Below are positions 36,046 to 43,683 of a DNA stretch of 62,606 bases, piece by piece; position 1 is the first letter of the stretch, and each line of letters begins with the position of its first letter. Source of the DNA: Bdellovibrionales bacterium. GTDB taxonomy: Bacteria; Bdellovibrionota; UBA1018; CAIMNF01. Position numbers and translations under genes: made by a program. The notes under the pieces were generated by a model, which saw only the letters and a program-made list of their open reading frames with translations, ran no database searches and was not told the origin of the DNA. The stretch is taken from contig CANHQK010000009.1 in assembly GCA_947462765.1 (NCBI GenBank), positions 1 to 62,606 of the forward strand, written 5' to 3'.

Positions 36046-36135
36046 TCATGCATTGTGCTTTGCGATCCAGATCAATCCTCCGAAATAAAACCCAACAAAT
36101 GCAGCCAATCCATACACAATCCATTCTGCGTTCAT
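36046..36135 (-). CDS. 29-residue single-span membrane peptide
   Basis: The ATG at 36135 opens a 30-codon frame. The product starts MNAEWIVYGLAAFVGFYFGG and ends LIWIAKHNA: one hydrophobic helix with an acidic start and a basic end, suggesting N-out/C-in insertion. A full AAGGAGG ribosome site sits 5 bases upstream, the best in this region, which argues strongly for translation. A GFYFGG pattern suggests helix packing. It is too short for most gene finders. Size and topology are like small respiratory-oxidase or transporter subunits, but no large partner is adjacent. Confidence 0.62.
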   Translation of the reverse strand: MNAEWIVYGLAAFVGFYFGGLIWIAKHNA

Positions 36136-36268
36136 ACACCCTCCTTCGGTGATTCTGAATACAGTTTACGCTCTGTAACCCGTACAAAGTATGATCCGGT
36201 CAGCGTTCGTTATGATCTAGGTCATGTTTCGACGAAGGGGATCCAGTGGGTGATGGATTTGGATTCCA

Positions 36269-36297
36269 TGGACTCAGGATCGGGGAGTGGCTATGAT
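36269..36297 (+). promoter_or_regulatory. Predicted leaderless promoter of the ABA4-like gene
   Basis: TGGACT (36269-36274) is 17 bases from TATGAT (36292-36297), a strong -10, which is 6 bases from the ATG at 36304. Confidence 0.5.
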
Positions 36298-36303
36298 GGC
36301 GCA

Positions 36304-36750
36304 ATGAGTCCTACTGAAGTCTGGTTTACCTTAGGAAATGCTCTCATCTTGCCTTTTTGGGGGATGCTCTTTTTCCTTCCGAGGTCCAAGATGACCCTGT
36401 GGGTATTTGAGCGCTCTGGAGTATCCCCCTTGCACCTGCTCGCCTTGATTTATGCCATTACCGTCGTGCCGGCCCTGGTCTCGAATCCAGAGAGCCTGGT
36501 TGCCCTGGCTCGCCCCACGCTCGAGGGCGTGAAGGGCTTGCTCGGATCCGATGCTGGGGCCGCAGCCGGGTGGATCCACTACCTGTGCTTTGACTTGTTT
36601 GTAGGAGTGGCAGTTTGGAAGTCCGCCCGCGAGCGCAAGCATGGTTTCTTTTGGGTGAGTCCGGTGCTTGGGCTGGTTCTCATGTTCGGACCTCTCGGGT
36701 GGCTGACGTATGAGGGGATATCCGGTGGTGTACGATGGAGCCGGAAGTGA
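36304..36750 (+). CDS. ABA4-like (DUF4281) membrane protein
   Basis: The ATG at 36304 gives 148 residues; the open frame reaches back to 35923 but family length and the promoter position support this start. Four hydrophobic helices are visible. MSPTEVWFTLGNALILPFW at the start, the DLFVGVAVWKSARERK loop and the LMFGPLGWLTY end are characteristic of the ABA4-like family. Plant ABA4 is needed for neoxanthin synthesis; bacterial members are uncharacterised inner-membrane proteins. Its stop codon overlaps the following GreA/B-like gene by 16 bases. Confidence 0.8.
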   Translation: MSPTEVWFTLGNALILPFWGMLFFLPRSKMTLWVFERSGVSPLHLLALIYAITVVPALVSNPESLVALARPTLEGVKGLLGSDAGAAAGWIHYLCFDLFVGVAVWKSARERKHGFFWVSPVLGLVLMFGPLGWLTYEGISGGVRWSRK

Positions 36751-37244
36751 ATCATTCCAAAGGTGAGGTGCTGATGCGTTTTCTTGAGCAAGTCTCGAGC
36801 GAGATTGCCGCCTTGACGGCGAGCGCGCGAGCGGCTCATCAGGCAGCCACCCACGAGGAATCAAAGGCCGAGGACCGGCACGATACCTTTGCCATCGAAG
36901 CTTCTTATCTTGCAGCAGGGCAATCGGCACGGGTGATGGAGCTCGAGAAGGTCCGTACCGAACTCGAGGGGTATCTCTCGGGTTCAAGAGAGAGCGATCT
37001 GGTGGTGCCGGGAAGCCTGCTTTCCTATGAGTCGGACGGTGCGATTCACTGGGTGCTGATGGCCAAGAGCGGGGGAGGATTTCGAACCTCGCTGGGCAAG
37101 GAGGGGGCACGGGCTCCAACGGTGCAGATCTTATCCACCACTTCTCCTCTCGGGAGCGAGCTCCTCGGCCTTCGGGCAGGTGACGAGATCGAGGTCGAGA
37201 TCCGCGGGGGTGTTAGGGAGTTTCTCGTCCGGGAAGTCAGGTGA
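36735..37244 (+). CDS. GreA/GreB-like elongation-factor-related protein
   Basis: This 169-residue protein has an N-terminal helical hairpin (residues about 15-80) containing ATHEESKAEDRHDTFAIEAS, a motif I associate with short GreA/GreB-family homologues, then a compact beta domain (about 90-169) with PLGSELLGLRAGDEIEVE, the Gre C-terminal signature. Gre factors insert a coiled coil into the RNA polymerase secondary channel; here the hairpin is short. It may be a Gre-fold regulator rather than a transcript-cleavage factor. A second in-frame ATG lies at 36774. Confidence 0.7.
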   Translation: MEPEVNHSKGEVLMRFLEQVSSEIAALTASARAAHQAATHEESKAEDRHDTFAIEASYLAAGQSARVMELEKVRTELEGYLSGSRESDLVVPGSLLSYESDGAIHWVLMAKSGGGFRTSLGKEGARAPTVQILSTTSPLGSELLGLRAGDEIEVEIRGGVREFLVREVR

Positions 37245-37248
37245 AGGC

Positions 37249-38337
37249 TTACTTAACCTGAACATCCACCCGGCTGACTTTCCCCCCCACATAGGGTTCC
37301 AAGCCTGCTGAGGTGAGTGGAGGGCCAGGCGGGGGATTTTTCTTGAGGCAATTCGCAAAATACTGGGTCATCGCCGCGCGTACCACTTTTTGTACATCTG
37401 CACGCGTCTCCGACTCCCGTCCGTGTTGATCTCCTCCGGTGGAGTCGGTGAAATCCAAGTGGGCAGCCGGGGTGATCCAAACCATGGCATGGCGACCCTT
37501 GAGCTCGGGCCAGAGTTTGAAGGCCTCGAGACGGGCCAAAGGAGGTTCGCCGTTTTGTTGTTTGTCCTGTGTTCCAGAAATGCCGAGGACGGGCGTTTTG
37601 ATAGATGCGTAGCTTTCTTTCAGGAAAAAAGGTTCGCCCGGGGCTTGAGGAGAGAGGGCGATCCCGCACTGGATGCGCCCATCACTCAGGTCCGGACCGA
37701 GACCCTTGCCGGGCTCCACCTTGGGCTCGATCCAATCGAGAGCCGGGCGGGCACCTGCAAGAGCGAGCACGGTGTAGGCACCGAAGGAATGTCCGACGAC
37801 TCCTATTTGGCTCAAGTCGAGGCGTCCACGGAGTTTGGGGTGGGTTCGATTCCACTCCGAGGCCCGATCGATCAAAAACGAGACATCTTTCGGGCGCCCG
37901 AGGACTTCGACTGAATCGTAAATCATATTTTTCAAATTCTGGAATCTGCGGAGGCTACTTTTCATTCTTTCGGTATTGCTACCCGGGTGCTCGATACAGA
38001 AGACCGCGTAGCCCTGAGTGGCCAGATGCTGCGCTTGCGCATAATGAGTGTCCCAGTTGCCTCCGGCCCCGTGGGAGATCAAGATCAAGGGCAGTGGCTC
38101 ACTCGTTCTCGGTTGCAAGATCGGAAGATGGACCTTCACATGAACCGCTCTTCCCGGGGCCTCAGTCTTCTGATCTCGAAATCGTTTGAAGAGCCTTGGG
38201 CGATCCGGCTTCGGGGTGGAGATGCCATTCGGATTCAGCACATCCCGGATTTCGAAGACCTCGACTGACTCGGCAGCAAGTGCCAAAGGAAGGTGAAGGT
38301 AGCTCAGTATCCAAAAAAGCAGAATGATAGCTTTCAT
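37249..38337 (-). CDS. Secreted alpha/beta-hydrolase (PAF-acetylhydrolase/dienelactone-hydrolase type)
   Basis: This 362-residue protein starts with a signal peptide (AIILLFWILSYLHLPLALA). The hydrolase fold is complete: oxyanion segment LILISHGAGGNWD, nucleophile elbow VVGHSFGAYT, acid in GISGTQDKQ and a histidine in TPAAHLDF. It is expected to cleave ester or thioester bonds outside the cytoplasm. The domain size and the IEHPGSN segment resemble PAF-acetylhydrolase-like predicted dienelactone hydrolases. It converges with the GreA/B-like gene (4 bases apart). It could be a T2SS substrate or periplasmic. Confidence 0.85.
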   Translation of the reverse strand: MKAIILLFWILSYLHLPLALAAESVEVFEIRDVLNPNGISTPKPDRPRLFKRFRDQKTEAPGRAVHVKVHLPILQPRTSEPLPLILISHGAGGNWDTHYAQAQHLATQGYAVFCIEHPGSNTERMKSSLRRFQNLKNMIYDSVEVLGRPKDVSFLIDRASEWNRTHPKLRGRLDLSQIGVVGHSFGAYTVLALAGARPALDWIEPKVEPGKGLGPDLSDGRIQCGIALSPQAPGEPFFLKESYASIKTPVLGISGTQDKQQNGEPPLARLEAFKLWPELKGRHAMVWITPAAHLDFTDSTGGDQHGRESETRADVQKVVRAAMTQYFANCLKKNPPPGPPLTSAGLEPYVGGKVSRVDVQVK

Positions 38338-38343
38338 CAGGTT

Positions 38344-38372
38344 TTTTTATCCCCGAGGAAAATGGCTATCAA
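38344..38372 (-). promoter_or_regulatory. Predicted leaderless promoter of the secreted hydrolase
   Basis: On the minus strand TTGATA (38367-38372) is 17 bases from TAAAAA (38344-38349), which is 6 bases from the ATG at 38337. Confidence 0.5.
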
Positions 38373-38441
38373 GCTAAATCCTGTGTGGGTTCGGTTAACC
38401 GGATTCCACATTTAATTGGGTGTCACCACATGCCACCTCCC

Positions 38442-38469
38442 GGCGAACAGCTCCAGGCGAACAGCTCCA
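38442..38469. repeat. 14-bp tandem duplication in intergenic region
   Basis: The unit GGCGAACAGCTCCA occurs twice head to tail, with five bases of a third copy. The surrounding 38373-38630 region between divergent genes holds a GTG-started 69-codon frame (38420-38629) ending just before the next gene, but nothing convincing as a gene. Confidence 0.75.
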
Positions 38470-38630
38470 GGCGATCCGGCCGCACCTTGAGCCGGGACTG
38501 AGTCCCTGGTGGAGCCGTGATGGCACCGGCATCTGGGATCCAATTGGCACCGTTCCTCTCGAAGTAGCCCTTCTGGAAAAGCTGGTGACGGCACAGGACT
38601 TGCTGGTCCTTCATATAGGGAGAATTTAAA

Positions 38631-39161
38631 ATGCATCATCCATGGTTTGCTCAACTGGTTTTTGGAGTTCTATTGACACTGATGGGTTCGGTTTCGGCTC
38701 AAGCTGTGAGTTTAGATGAAAAGGTAGCTCGCTTCTTTTTGAGGGAGGCGTCACGCGCAAGCGTGGTGCTCGAACAACACGGGGACCGTTGCGAGCCCAT
38801 TGAGCCGGCAGGCAAGGAGTGCATTGTCTATGTGGCCGGGGACTATGCTTCGCAGGATGAGCGGCTCGCTTCCGCCCGGGCATGCATCGGGAATCGCGGA
38901 GTCGAGTGTGCGCGCTATGTGGCCGGCGACTATGCATCAAGAGAAGATCGCATTTCGGCAGCACGGAGTTGTTCCAGGGTTCCGGAAGCCGCTTGTGCTA
39001 AATATGTGGCGGGCGATTATGCGAGCCGTGCTGATCGGGTTGAAGCCGCCAAATCGTGCAAGAATTCCAGTCTTTCGTGTATCCGGAGTGTGGTCGGTTC
39101 TTATCCATCCCGGAGCGATCGGATCAAAGCTGCGCGGGCTTGTGCGGGGGAGGATGAGTGA
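38631..39161 (+). CDS. Secreted protein with four cysteine-bracketed repeats
   Basis: This 176-residue protein has a signal peptide (AQLVFGVLLTLMGSVSAQA) and a strong AGGGAG ribosome site. Four 28-29-residue repeats follow, each with Cys-x20-Cys (Cys64-85, 93-114, 122-143, 150-171) and the core YVAGDYASRxDRxxAA. The regular cysteines suggest one disulfide per repeat. The last repeat has diverged (VVGSYPSRSDR). I cannot name the family. A terminator follows at 39215. Likely exported; possibly a binding module or a periplasmic structural protein. Confidence 0.8.
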   Translation: MHHPWFAQLVFGVLLTLMGSVSAQAVSLDEKVARFFLREASRASVVLEQHGDRCEPIEPAGKECIVYVAGDYASQDERLASARACIGNRGVECARYVAGDYASREDRISAARSCSRVPEAACAKYVAGDYASRADRVEAAKSCKNSSLSCIRSVVGSYPSRSDRIKAARACAGEDE

Positions 39162-39214
39162 AAGATTCCGACCGGTGCTCGTAGCCATTCCAGTTGCATT
39201 TAGGACTGAAAGTT

Positions 39215-39253
39215 AAAAAGCCCCCGGAGCCGTTGGTCCCGGAGGCTTTTTTA
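39215..39253. terminator. Bidirectional intrinsic terminator
   Basis: AAAAAGCC and GGCTTTTT arms flank CCGG-type inner pairs, with a T-run on both strands. It can end the repeat-protein transcript on the plus strand and the tRNA-Ser transcript on the minus strand. Confidence 0.85.
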
Positions 39254-39254
39254 A

Positions 39255-39344
39255 TGGCGGAGAGAGAGAGATTCGAACTCTCGAGGGATGTTACTCCCTG
39301 CACCCTTAGCAAGGGTGTGGTTTCGGCCACTCACCCATCTCTCC
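39255..39344 (-). tRNA. tRNA-Ser (GCU), CCA encoded
   Basis: The minus-strand sequence folds with acceptor arms GGAGAGA/TCTCTCC, a long variable arm (class II, as expected for Ser), T-arm with GTTCGAATC and an anticodon loop TTGCTAA. The anticodon GCT is complementary to 39308-39310 and reads AGC/AGU. The discriminator is G and CCA is encoded (39255-39257). Confidence 0.96.
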
Positions 39345-39358
39345 GCAGCCGTAGGGGC

Positions 39359-39387
39359 AAGGTATCAAAGCTTAGGACAGGGTGCAA
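39359..39387 (-). promoter_or_regulatory. Predicted promoter of tRNA-Ser
   Basis: On the minus strand TTGCAC (39382-39387) is 17 bases from TACCTT (39359-39364), ending 14 bases before the mature tRNA 5' end. Confidence 0.5.
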
Positions 39388-39442
39388 AACCAAATTTCAG
39401 ATCGATAAAGGCGCTGCGTTAGAAGGGTCGGGTCTTGCGAGG

Positions 39443-39471
39443 TTGCGCCTGGGCGCAGGCTCCCGTAAACT
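39443..39471 (+). promoter_or_regulatory. Predicted leaderless promoter of the envelope operon
   Basis: TTGCGC (39443-39448) is 17 bases from TAAACT (39466-39471), which is 6 bases from the ATG at 39478. The overlapping genes that follow, as far as 45359, probably depend on it. Confidence 0.5.
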
Positions 39472-39477
39472 GAGTGA

Positions 39478-40116
39478 ATGCTAAAACTCCTCTCGCTTTT
39501 TTCAGGCCTGATTTTCCTGTTTTCCGCACATTCTTCCCTGGCATCCCCCAATCAGGGTTTCCAGGGTTGGTGCCTCGATCCGGCCTCGGTCCAGGTGGTG
39601 TGGACTGCCTTCAAGACCACGCAAAAACTAGGAGTGAACGGGAACTTCACCTCCGTGAAAGTCACGGCGCCCGCCAAAGGGGTTGGAAGCCTGCCCGGGC
39701 TCTTGAATGCGCTGAGAGCCGAGATCAAGCTGGACGGAGCCTCTTCACTTTCCACCGGCAATCCGGGGCGCGATCAGACCCTGTTCGATCACTTCTTCAA
39801 ATACCTGAAAGGTCCCGTACAGATCCAAGGGCGGATCAAGGGGGCGAAAGGAAATGAGGAGGGTGGGGAGCTGAAGCTCCTGCTCACGCTGAACGGAAAG
39901 AAGAATGAAATCCCTATGACCTGGACCCGTACTCCCGAGGGCGGAGTCGTTGCCAAAGGCAACTTGGATGTGTTGGAGTTAGGGCTAAAAACCGCCTTCG
40001 ATGATTTGCACAAAACCTGCGAGGCGCTCCATACCGGGCCCGACGGTATTTCAAAGACGTGGTCCGAAGTTGCGCTCCAGATCCAGGCTAAGCTCATTCC
40101 GGGTTGTGGCAAGTGA
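39478..40116 (+). CDS. Secreted YceI-like protein
   Basis: The 212-residue product has a signal peptide (LLSLFSGLIFLFSAHSSLA). The mature part carries the YceI-type strand VQVVWTAFKTTQKLGVNGNF, and its length matches the lipocalin-like YceI barrel that in relatives binds isoprenoid lipids or amides. A Cys at about residue 32 could pair with one of the two cysteines near the C-terminus. It heads the long envelope operon and its stop overlaps the next start (GTGA). Confidence 0.75.
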   Translation: MLKLLSLFSGLIFLFSAHSSLASPNQGFQGWCLDPASVQVVWTAFKTTQKLGVNGNFTSVKVTAPAKGVGSLPGLLNALRAEIKLDGASSLSTGNPGRDQTLFDHFFKYLKGPVQIQGRIKGAKGNEEGGELKLLLTLNGKKNEIPMTWTRTPEGGVVAKGNLDVLELGLKTAFDDLHKTCEALHTGPDGISKTWSEVALQIQAKLIPGCGK

Positions 40117-41012
40117 TCGCTTCGTTCTCACTTCTGCATCCCGCTGAACTCGAGGCGCTCCCTCCGGAGTTGACTCTTTTTCTATTTCCGGTGGGTGGAC
40201 TGGAACAACATGGGCCACACTTGCCGATGGGGGTGAAGCTCCGACAGGCTGAGGAGCTCTCAAAGGGGCTTGCAAACGAGCTTTCCCGGCGTCTTCCGTC
40301 GTGGAACTTCATCTTGATGCCGCTCATTCCGCTCTCTGTCGACACTCATACTTCCCGGATTGCACTGTCGGTGAGGGCTCATGTCGTCCGGGATGCGGTG
40401 GTCGATCAAGCTGATCAACTGAAACGGCTTGGATTCCGCAACTTCATCAGTGTTAGCTCACATTTGACCCCACGACAGCTTACTGCTCTCGAAGATGCCG
40501 CCCGTCTGGTCACCTCCGGATGGTTCGGAGGCGGAAGTGCCCAAATGGTCTCGGTCTCGAGCGCGCTTGTGGATTCGTCGGAACTTTGGAACTCGCCTCT
40601 CTTGTCGTTACCGAAGGAGCACGGTGGGGCAAGAGATACGGGCTTCATGATGCACTTCAATCCGGAATCGGTGACGTCAGACTCCGCCTCGCTACCATCC
40701 ATCCCATCGCCGAAGGCCTCGCCTGCGCGTTTGATCCGTTACTTCCGTCACGAGCTGGACGGATACTGGGGTAGCCCCGCGAGCTCCAGTGTTTCGGATG
40801 TCAAAAGTCTATTGTCTGGAGATGCTGAGTCCTTGGCCACCAGATTACTACCTTGGCTTGAGCGATCGGAGGGCAAACGGCAGTTTCTCTCGGCTTATGG
40901 CCGATTTCCGGTGAATGGCAGTTTTTTCAAAGCCTACCTCCTCGCGGCGATTTTTTTCGTGGTCATGACCTTCTGGGTGCTTTGGAGCATGAAAGATGTA
41001 TTCGAGCCTTAA
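40113..41012 (+). CDS. Creatininase-family protein with degenerate metal site and C-terminal membrane anchor
   Basis: A GTG at 40113 overlaps the YceI-like stop; a TTG at 40104 is the alternative. The 299-residue protein keeps the family motif GGLEQHGPHLP (Glu31, His33), but the third ligand position, normally Asp in GTD, is Lys42. The usual NGHGGN is SSHLTPRQ and the HAGExETS motif reads HGGARDTG. Catalysis of the amidohydrolase type is therefore doubtful. The C-terminus has a membrane helix (AYLLAAIFFVVMTFWVLW) unusual for the family. Its end overlaps the lipoprotein gene by 17 bases. Confidence 0.75.
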   Translation: MIASFSLLHPAELEALPPELTLFLFPVGGLEQHGPHLPMGVKLRQAEELSKGLANELSRRLPSWNFILMPLIPLSVDTHTSRIALSVRAHVVRDAVVDQADQLKRLGFRNFISVSSHLTPRQLTALEDAARLVTSGWFGGGSAQMVSVSSALVDSSELWNSPLLSLPKEHGGARDTGFMMHFNPESVTSDSASLPSIPSPKASPARLIRYFRHELDGYWGSPASSSVSDVKSLLSGDAESLATRLLPWLERSEGKRQFLSAYGRFPVNGSFFKAYLLAAIFFVVMTFWVLWSMKDVFEP

Positions 41013-41760
41013 GAACGGTCTGAGTGCGATATGCATGGCGATGATTTTGTCGTGTTCTACTCCGCCTGCACCGAAGACTCTCACGCTGAATGAGCAAATC
41101 GAAGTCGATACCGTCCGTGCGCGTGAGCTCACAGGGGAGTTCATGGACCGGGTTGAGTTCCGGCAGTGGGGAAATGCCGAAGCCTATTTTCTGAGGATTG
41201 CGGATGCCTTAGCGAAGGAGATACCCGCTTTTCCGGTGCAAAAACTTCGGATCCGGATCCATATGGCTCAACCCCCCGCCGGAGGGGCAACCTACGCGTT
41301 TCCTGGGGCGCTCATCTCCATTCCTGACTCTTGGGTCCGGAGTGTGGAATACGAAAACGAGTTGGCCGCAGTGCTGGCTTACCAGATGGCTCATTTGGTG
41401 TTGCGGAGTCTTGCGATTCACGTCGAGGAGCAGGCGTTGAGACCCGTCCCCGTTCCCCCGGTCTTGTTTGGCTCGGGAAGTGTATTCGAATTTCATCGTG
41501 AGGAGCGTGCTTCTGCTATCCGTCTTGGGGTGAGGATGCTTTACCGCGCCGGGTATGACACTCGCGGGATGGCGTCAATTTTCAATCGGACACCAGACCT
41601 GTTCGGAAATCCCGATACCGGATCCTCTAAAAAAGAAGTAGAATTCAATATCAAGGAGGCTCAGCGAGCTTCGAGTGAGCTGCTTCCTGCGATCAAACCG
41701 GTGGTCAGGAGCCCGGAGTTCATCCGGTTCAAAAAGGAACTGGAGCGGATGAAGTCATGA
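40996..41760 (+). CDS. M48-like lipoprotein lacking the HExxH zinc motif
   Basis: This 254-residue protein has a lipobox ILSC (Cys20). The mature part follows the layout of M48 peptidases: TYAFPGALISIPDSWVR, then ENELAAVLAYQMAHLVLRS, where relatives have AHEIAH, and later RAGYDTRGMASIF. The expected HExxH is YQMAH (129-133), so the first His and the catalytic Glu are lost. It is most likely a non-catalytic envelope protein, perhaps a chaperone-like relative of BepA/LoiP. It overlaps amgK by 4 bases (ATGA). Confidence 0.75.
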   Translation: MYSSLKNGLSAICMAMILSCSTPPAPKTLTLNEQIEVDTVRARELTGEFMDRVEFRQWGNAEAYFLRIADALAKEIPAFPVQKLRIRIHMAQPPAGGATYAFPGALISIPDSWVRSVEYENELAAVLAYQMAHLVLRSLAIHVEEQALRPVPVPPVLFGSGSVFEFHREERASAIRLGVRMLYRAGYDTRGMASIFNRTPDLFGNPDTGSSKKEVEFNIKEAQRASSELLPAIKPVVRSPEFIRFKKELERMKS

Positions 41761-42827
41761 AATTCAAAGGAGTGATCCAAGCCATGGAAGCCAGAATCGT
41801 CGAAGAGCAGGGGTTGGAGAGATTTGTCGAGCGTACCGGTGGTGTTGTTTCTATCGATAAGATGCCTGGCGATGCGAGCACTCGCAAGTACTACCGGATC
41901 CGCGCCCTGGACGAGAACCAGGTACCTCGAGATTGGGTGATGATGGTGATGGAGCCCTTCGAAGAAAAGGGCAAGAATATCCCGTTCCTGGCGATTCAGC
42001 GCCATCTGAGTCAGGCCGGCGTGGATGTGCCGCGAGTGATGGATTTTGAGCCGAGAAACGGCTTTATTCTTTTGGAAGACCTCGGTGACACGACACTTTT
42101 ACGAAGGCTCCAAGAGGTGGCAAGTCCAGACGAGGAGAGGGCGCTTTTCGAGAAGGCAATCGATGCGTTGGTGACTCTTCACACCCGGTCCGGACCTGCC
42201 AGGGCTGATGAAGAAACCGCTCGTGCCATTGATGGTTTCGGGCTCAGGTTCGATCACGAAAAGCTGATGTGGGAAGTGAATTTCACCATCGAGCATTTTT
42301 ACCAGAAGCATCTACAACGTGAATTCAAAGAACAGGATTACCGGACCCTTCAGGATGGTTTCAGCCGGATCTGCACTGAACTCGCATCTGAACCGACGGT
42401 GTTCACCCATCGGGATTACCATAGCCGGAATGTGATGGTTTCGCCCGAGGGCCGGTTTGTGATGATCGATTTCCAGGATGCCCGGATGGGGCCTTGTCAC
42501 TATGACCTCGCATCCTTGCTGCGGGACAGCTACTACCAGCTCGACGAAGCCCAGATCAAACGCTTGACCGGATATTATTTCGCACGCATGAAGGAGGCCG
42601 GCGCCGATCTCGGTGATGTTGAGCATTTTCAAAGACTCTTTGATTTGATGTCGGTTCAGCGGAACTTCAAGGCGATCGGTAGTTTTGCATCCTTCTTGAA
42701 TCGTAGAGGGAATCCCGCTTACCTAAAATTCATCGGCAACACTTTCGAGAACATTCGGAGGAACCTCCTGAAATACCCCGAGTTTCGTGAATTGCGCGAG
42801 GTCCTCTATCACTACTACTATTTCTAG
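41757..42827 (+). CDS. amgK: Anomeric amino-sugar kinase AmgK-like
   Basis: This 356-residue protein is of the aminoglycoside-phosphotransferase fold: GDASTRKYYRI near the N-terminus (typical of AmgK), LLEDLGDTTLL, the Brenner motif VFTHRDYHSRNVMV and the metal-binding VMIDFQDARMG. AmgK phosphorylates N-acetylmuramate at C1 so it can bypass de novo, fosfomycin-sensitive UDP-MurNAc synthesis. The adjacent MurU-like gene, overlapping by 41 bases, strengthens the call. A choline/ethanolamine-type kinase is the alternative. Confidence 0.82.
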   Translation: MKFKGVIQAMEARIVEEQGLERFVERTGGVVSIDKMPGDASTRKYYRIRALDENQVPRDWVMMVMEPFEEKGKNIPFLAIQRHLSQAGVDVPRVMDFEPRNGFILLEDLGDTTLLRRLQEVASPDEERALFEKAIDALVTLHTRSGPARADEETARAIDGFGLRFDHEKLMWEVNFTIEHFYQKHLQREFKEQDYRTLQDGFSRICTELASEPTVFTHRDYHSRNVMVSPEGRFVMIDFQDARMGPCHYDLASLLRDSYYQLDEAQIKRLTGYYFARMKEAGADLGDVEHFQRLFDLMSVQRNFKAIGSFASFLNRRGNPAYLKFIGNTFENIRRNLLKYPEFRELREVLYHYYYF

Positions 42828-43683
42828 TGCGATGGTGCTGGGTGCCGGTCTCGGCACTCGTTTAAGACCTTTCACCGATCGATTGCCGAAGGCCTTGTTC
42901 CCCGTGCTCGGGATTCCGTGCATCGAGTTCGCACTTCGGAATCTGGTCCGTTCGGGTGTTCGGAATCTGGTGGTCAACGTTCATGCGCATGCAGACCAAC
43001 TTGAGTCATGGTTACACTCCAATACCCCTCCCGGAGTCGCGCTGGCCATCAGTGATGAGCGCAGGCTCCTGCTTGGGAGTGCAGGCGGGTTCAGGCAGGC
43101 GCTGGATCTCCTTCCCGGTGAACGTTTTTTTTCAATGAATGCCGACGTGATTCATTTTGCCTCGCTCGATGGTTTGAGTTTTTTTCATGAGCGTGCGCGT
43201 CGAGATCACGACGTCTGGATGACACTGGTCCTCAATCGTGGAAGGGCGCTCGAGGGAGTGGATGGGGAATATCGCGAGATTCTCGTCAACGAGGCCACTG
43301 GTTTGGTTTCGGGGTTTGGCGAAAAAAAGCGAGGCGTACCGTTTTATTCTGGAACCGCAGTGTTCGAGAAGTCCGCATTCTCGAACCTCCAATCGGGAGT
43401 TCCTGCCGAATTCGTTCCGGACGTGCTCGAGCCGGCAATCCGGCTGGGTAAAGTCGCGTTTTGTTATGCGGAGGACTTGTGGATCGATATCGGGAGCCCG
43501 GAGCTGTGGGCCCGGGCCCAGGAACAACTGCGTCAGGCGGTACGGTCCGGAATCGTTCCGAAGGATCTCCTGAGTCGTTTGGAAAATGCAGATCCGTCCT
43601 GCGGCGGACGTTTCGATCTTGGCAAAAGTCGGATCCGGATGGACGATATCGTGTATGAGATTGCGGGTATTCGGGGTTTCTAG
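42787..43683 (+). CDS. murU: MurNAc-1-phosphate uridylyltransferase MurU-like
   Basis: This 298-residue sugar-nucleotide transferase has the nucleotide loop VLGAGLGTRLRPFTDRLPKA, then SAGGFRQAL and MNADVI. It would convert MurNAc-1-P from AmgK to UDP-MurNAc in peptidoglycan recycling. The start is uncertain: a GTG at 42787, giving a 15-residue lead-in to the first strand, or the ATG at 42832, which would leave the strand without its first residues; neither has a good ribosome site, consistent with coupling to amgK. Confidence 0.8.
   Translation: MNCARSSITTTISSAMVLGAGLGTRLRPFTDRLPKALFPVLGIPCIEFALRNLVRSGVRNLVVNVHAHADQLESWLHSNTPPGVALAISDERRLLLGSAGGFRQALDLLPGERFFSMNADVIHFASLDGLSFFHERARRDHDVWMTLVLNRGRALEGVDGEYREILVNEATGLVSGFGEKKRGVPFYSGTAVFEKSAFSNLQSGVPAEFVPDVLEPAIRLGKVAFCYAEDLWIDIGSPELWARAQEQLRQAVRSGIVPKDLLSRLENADPSCGGRFDLGKSRIRMDDIVYEIAGIRGF

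Noticed and set aside
35923-36303. Long N-terminal extension of the ABA4-like frame
   Set aside because: Family members start at the MSPTE position, and a TATGAT box sits 6 bases before that ATG; the extension would also overlap the promoter of the receiver gene.
38420-38629. GTG-started 69-codon plus-strand frame before the Cys-repeat gene
   Set aside because: No ribosome site or leaderless promoter; contains the 14-bp duplication; the end codes a fairly protein-like stretch, so a decayed gene remains possible but unsupported.
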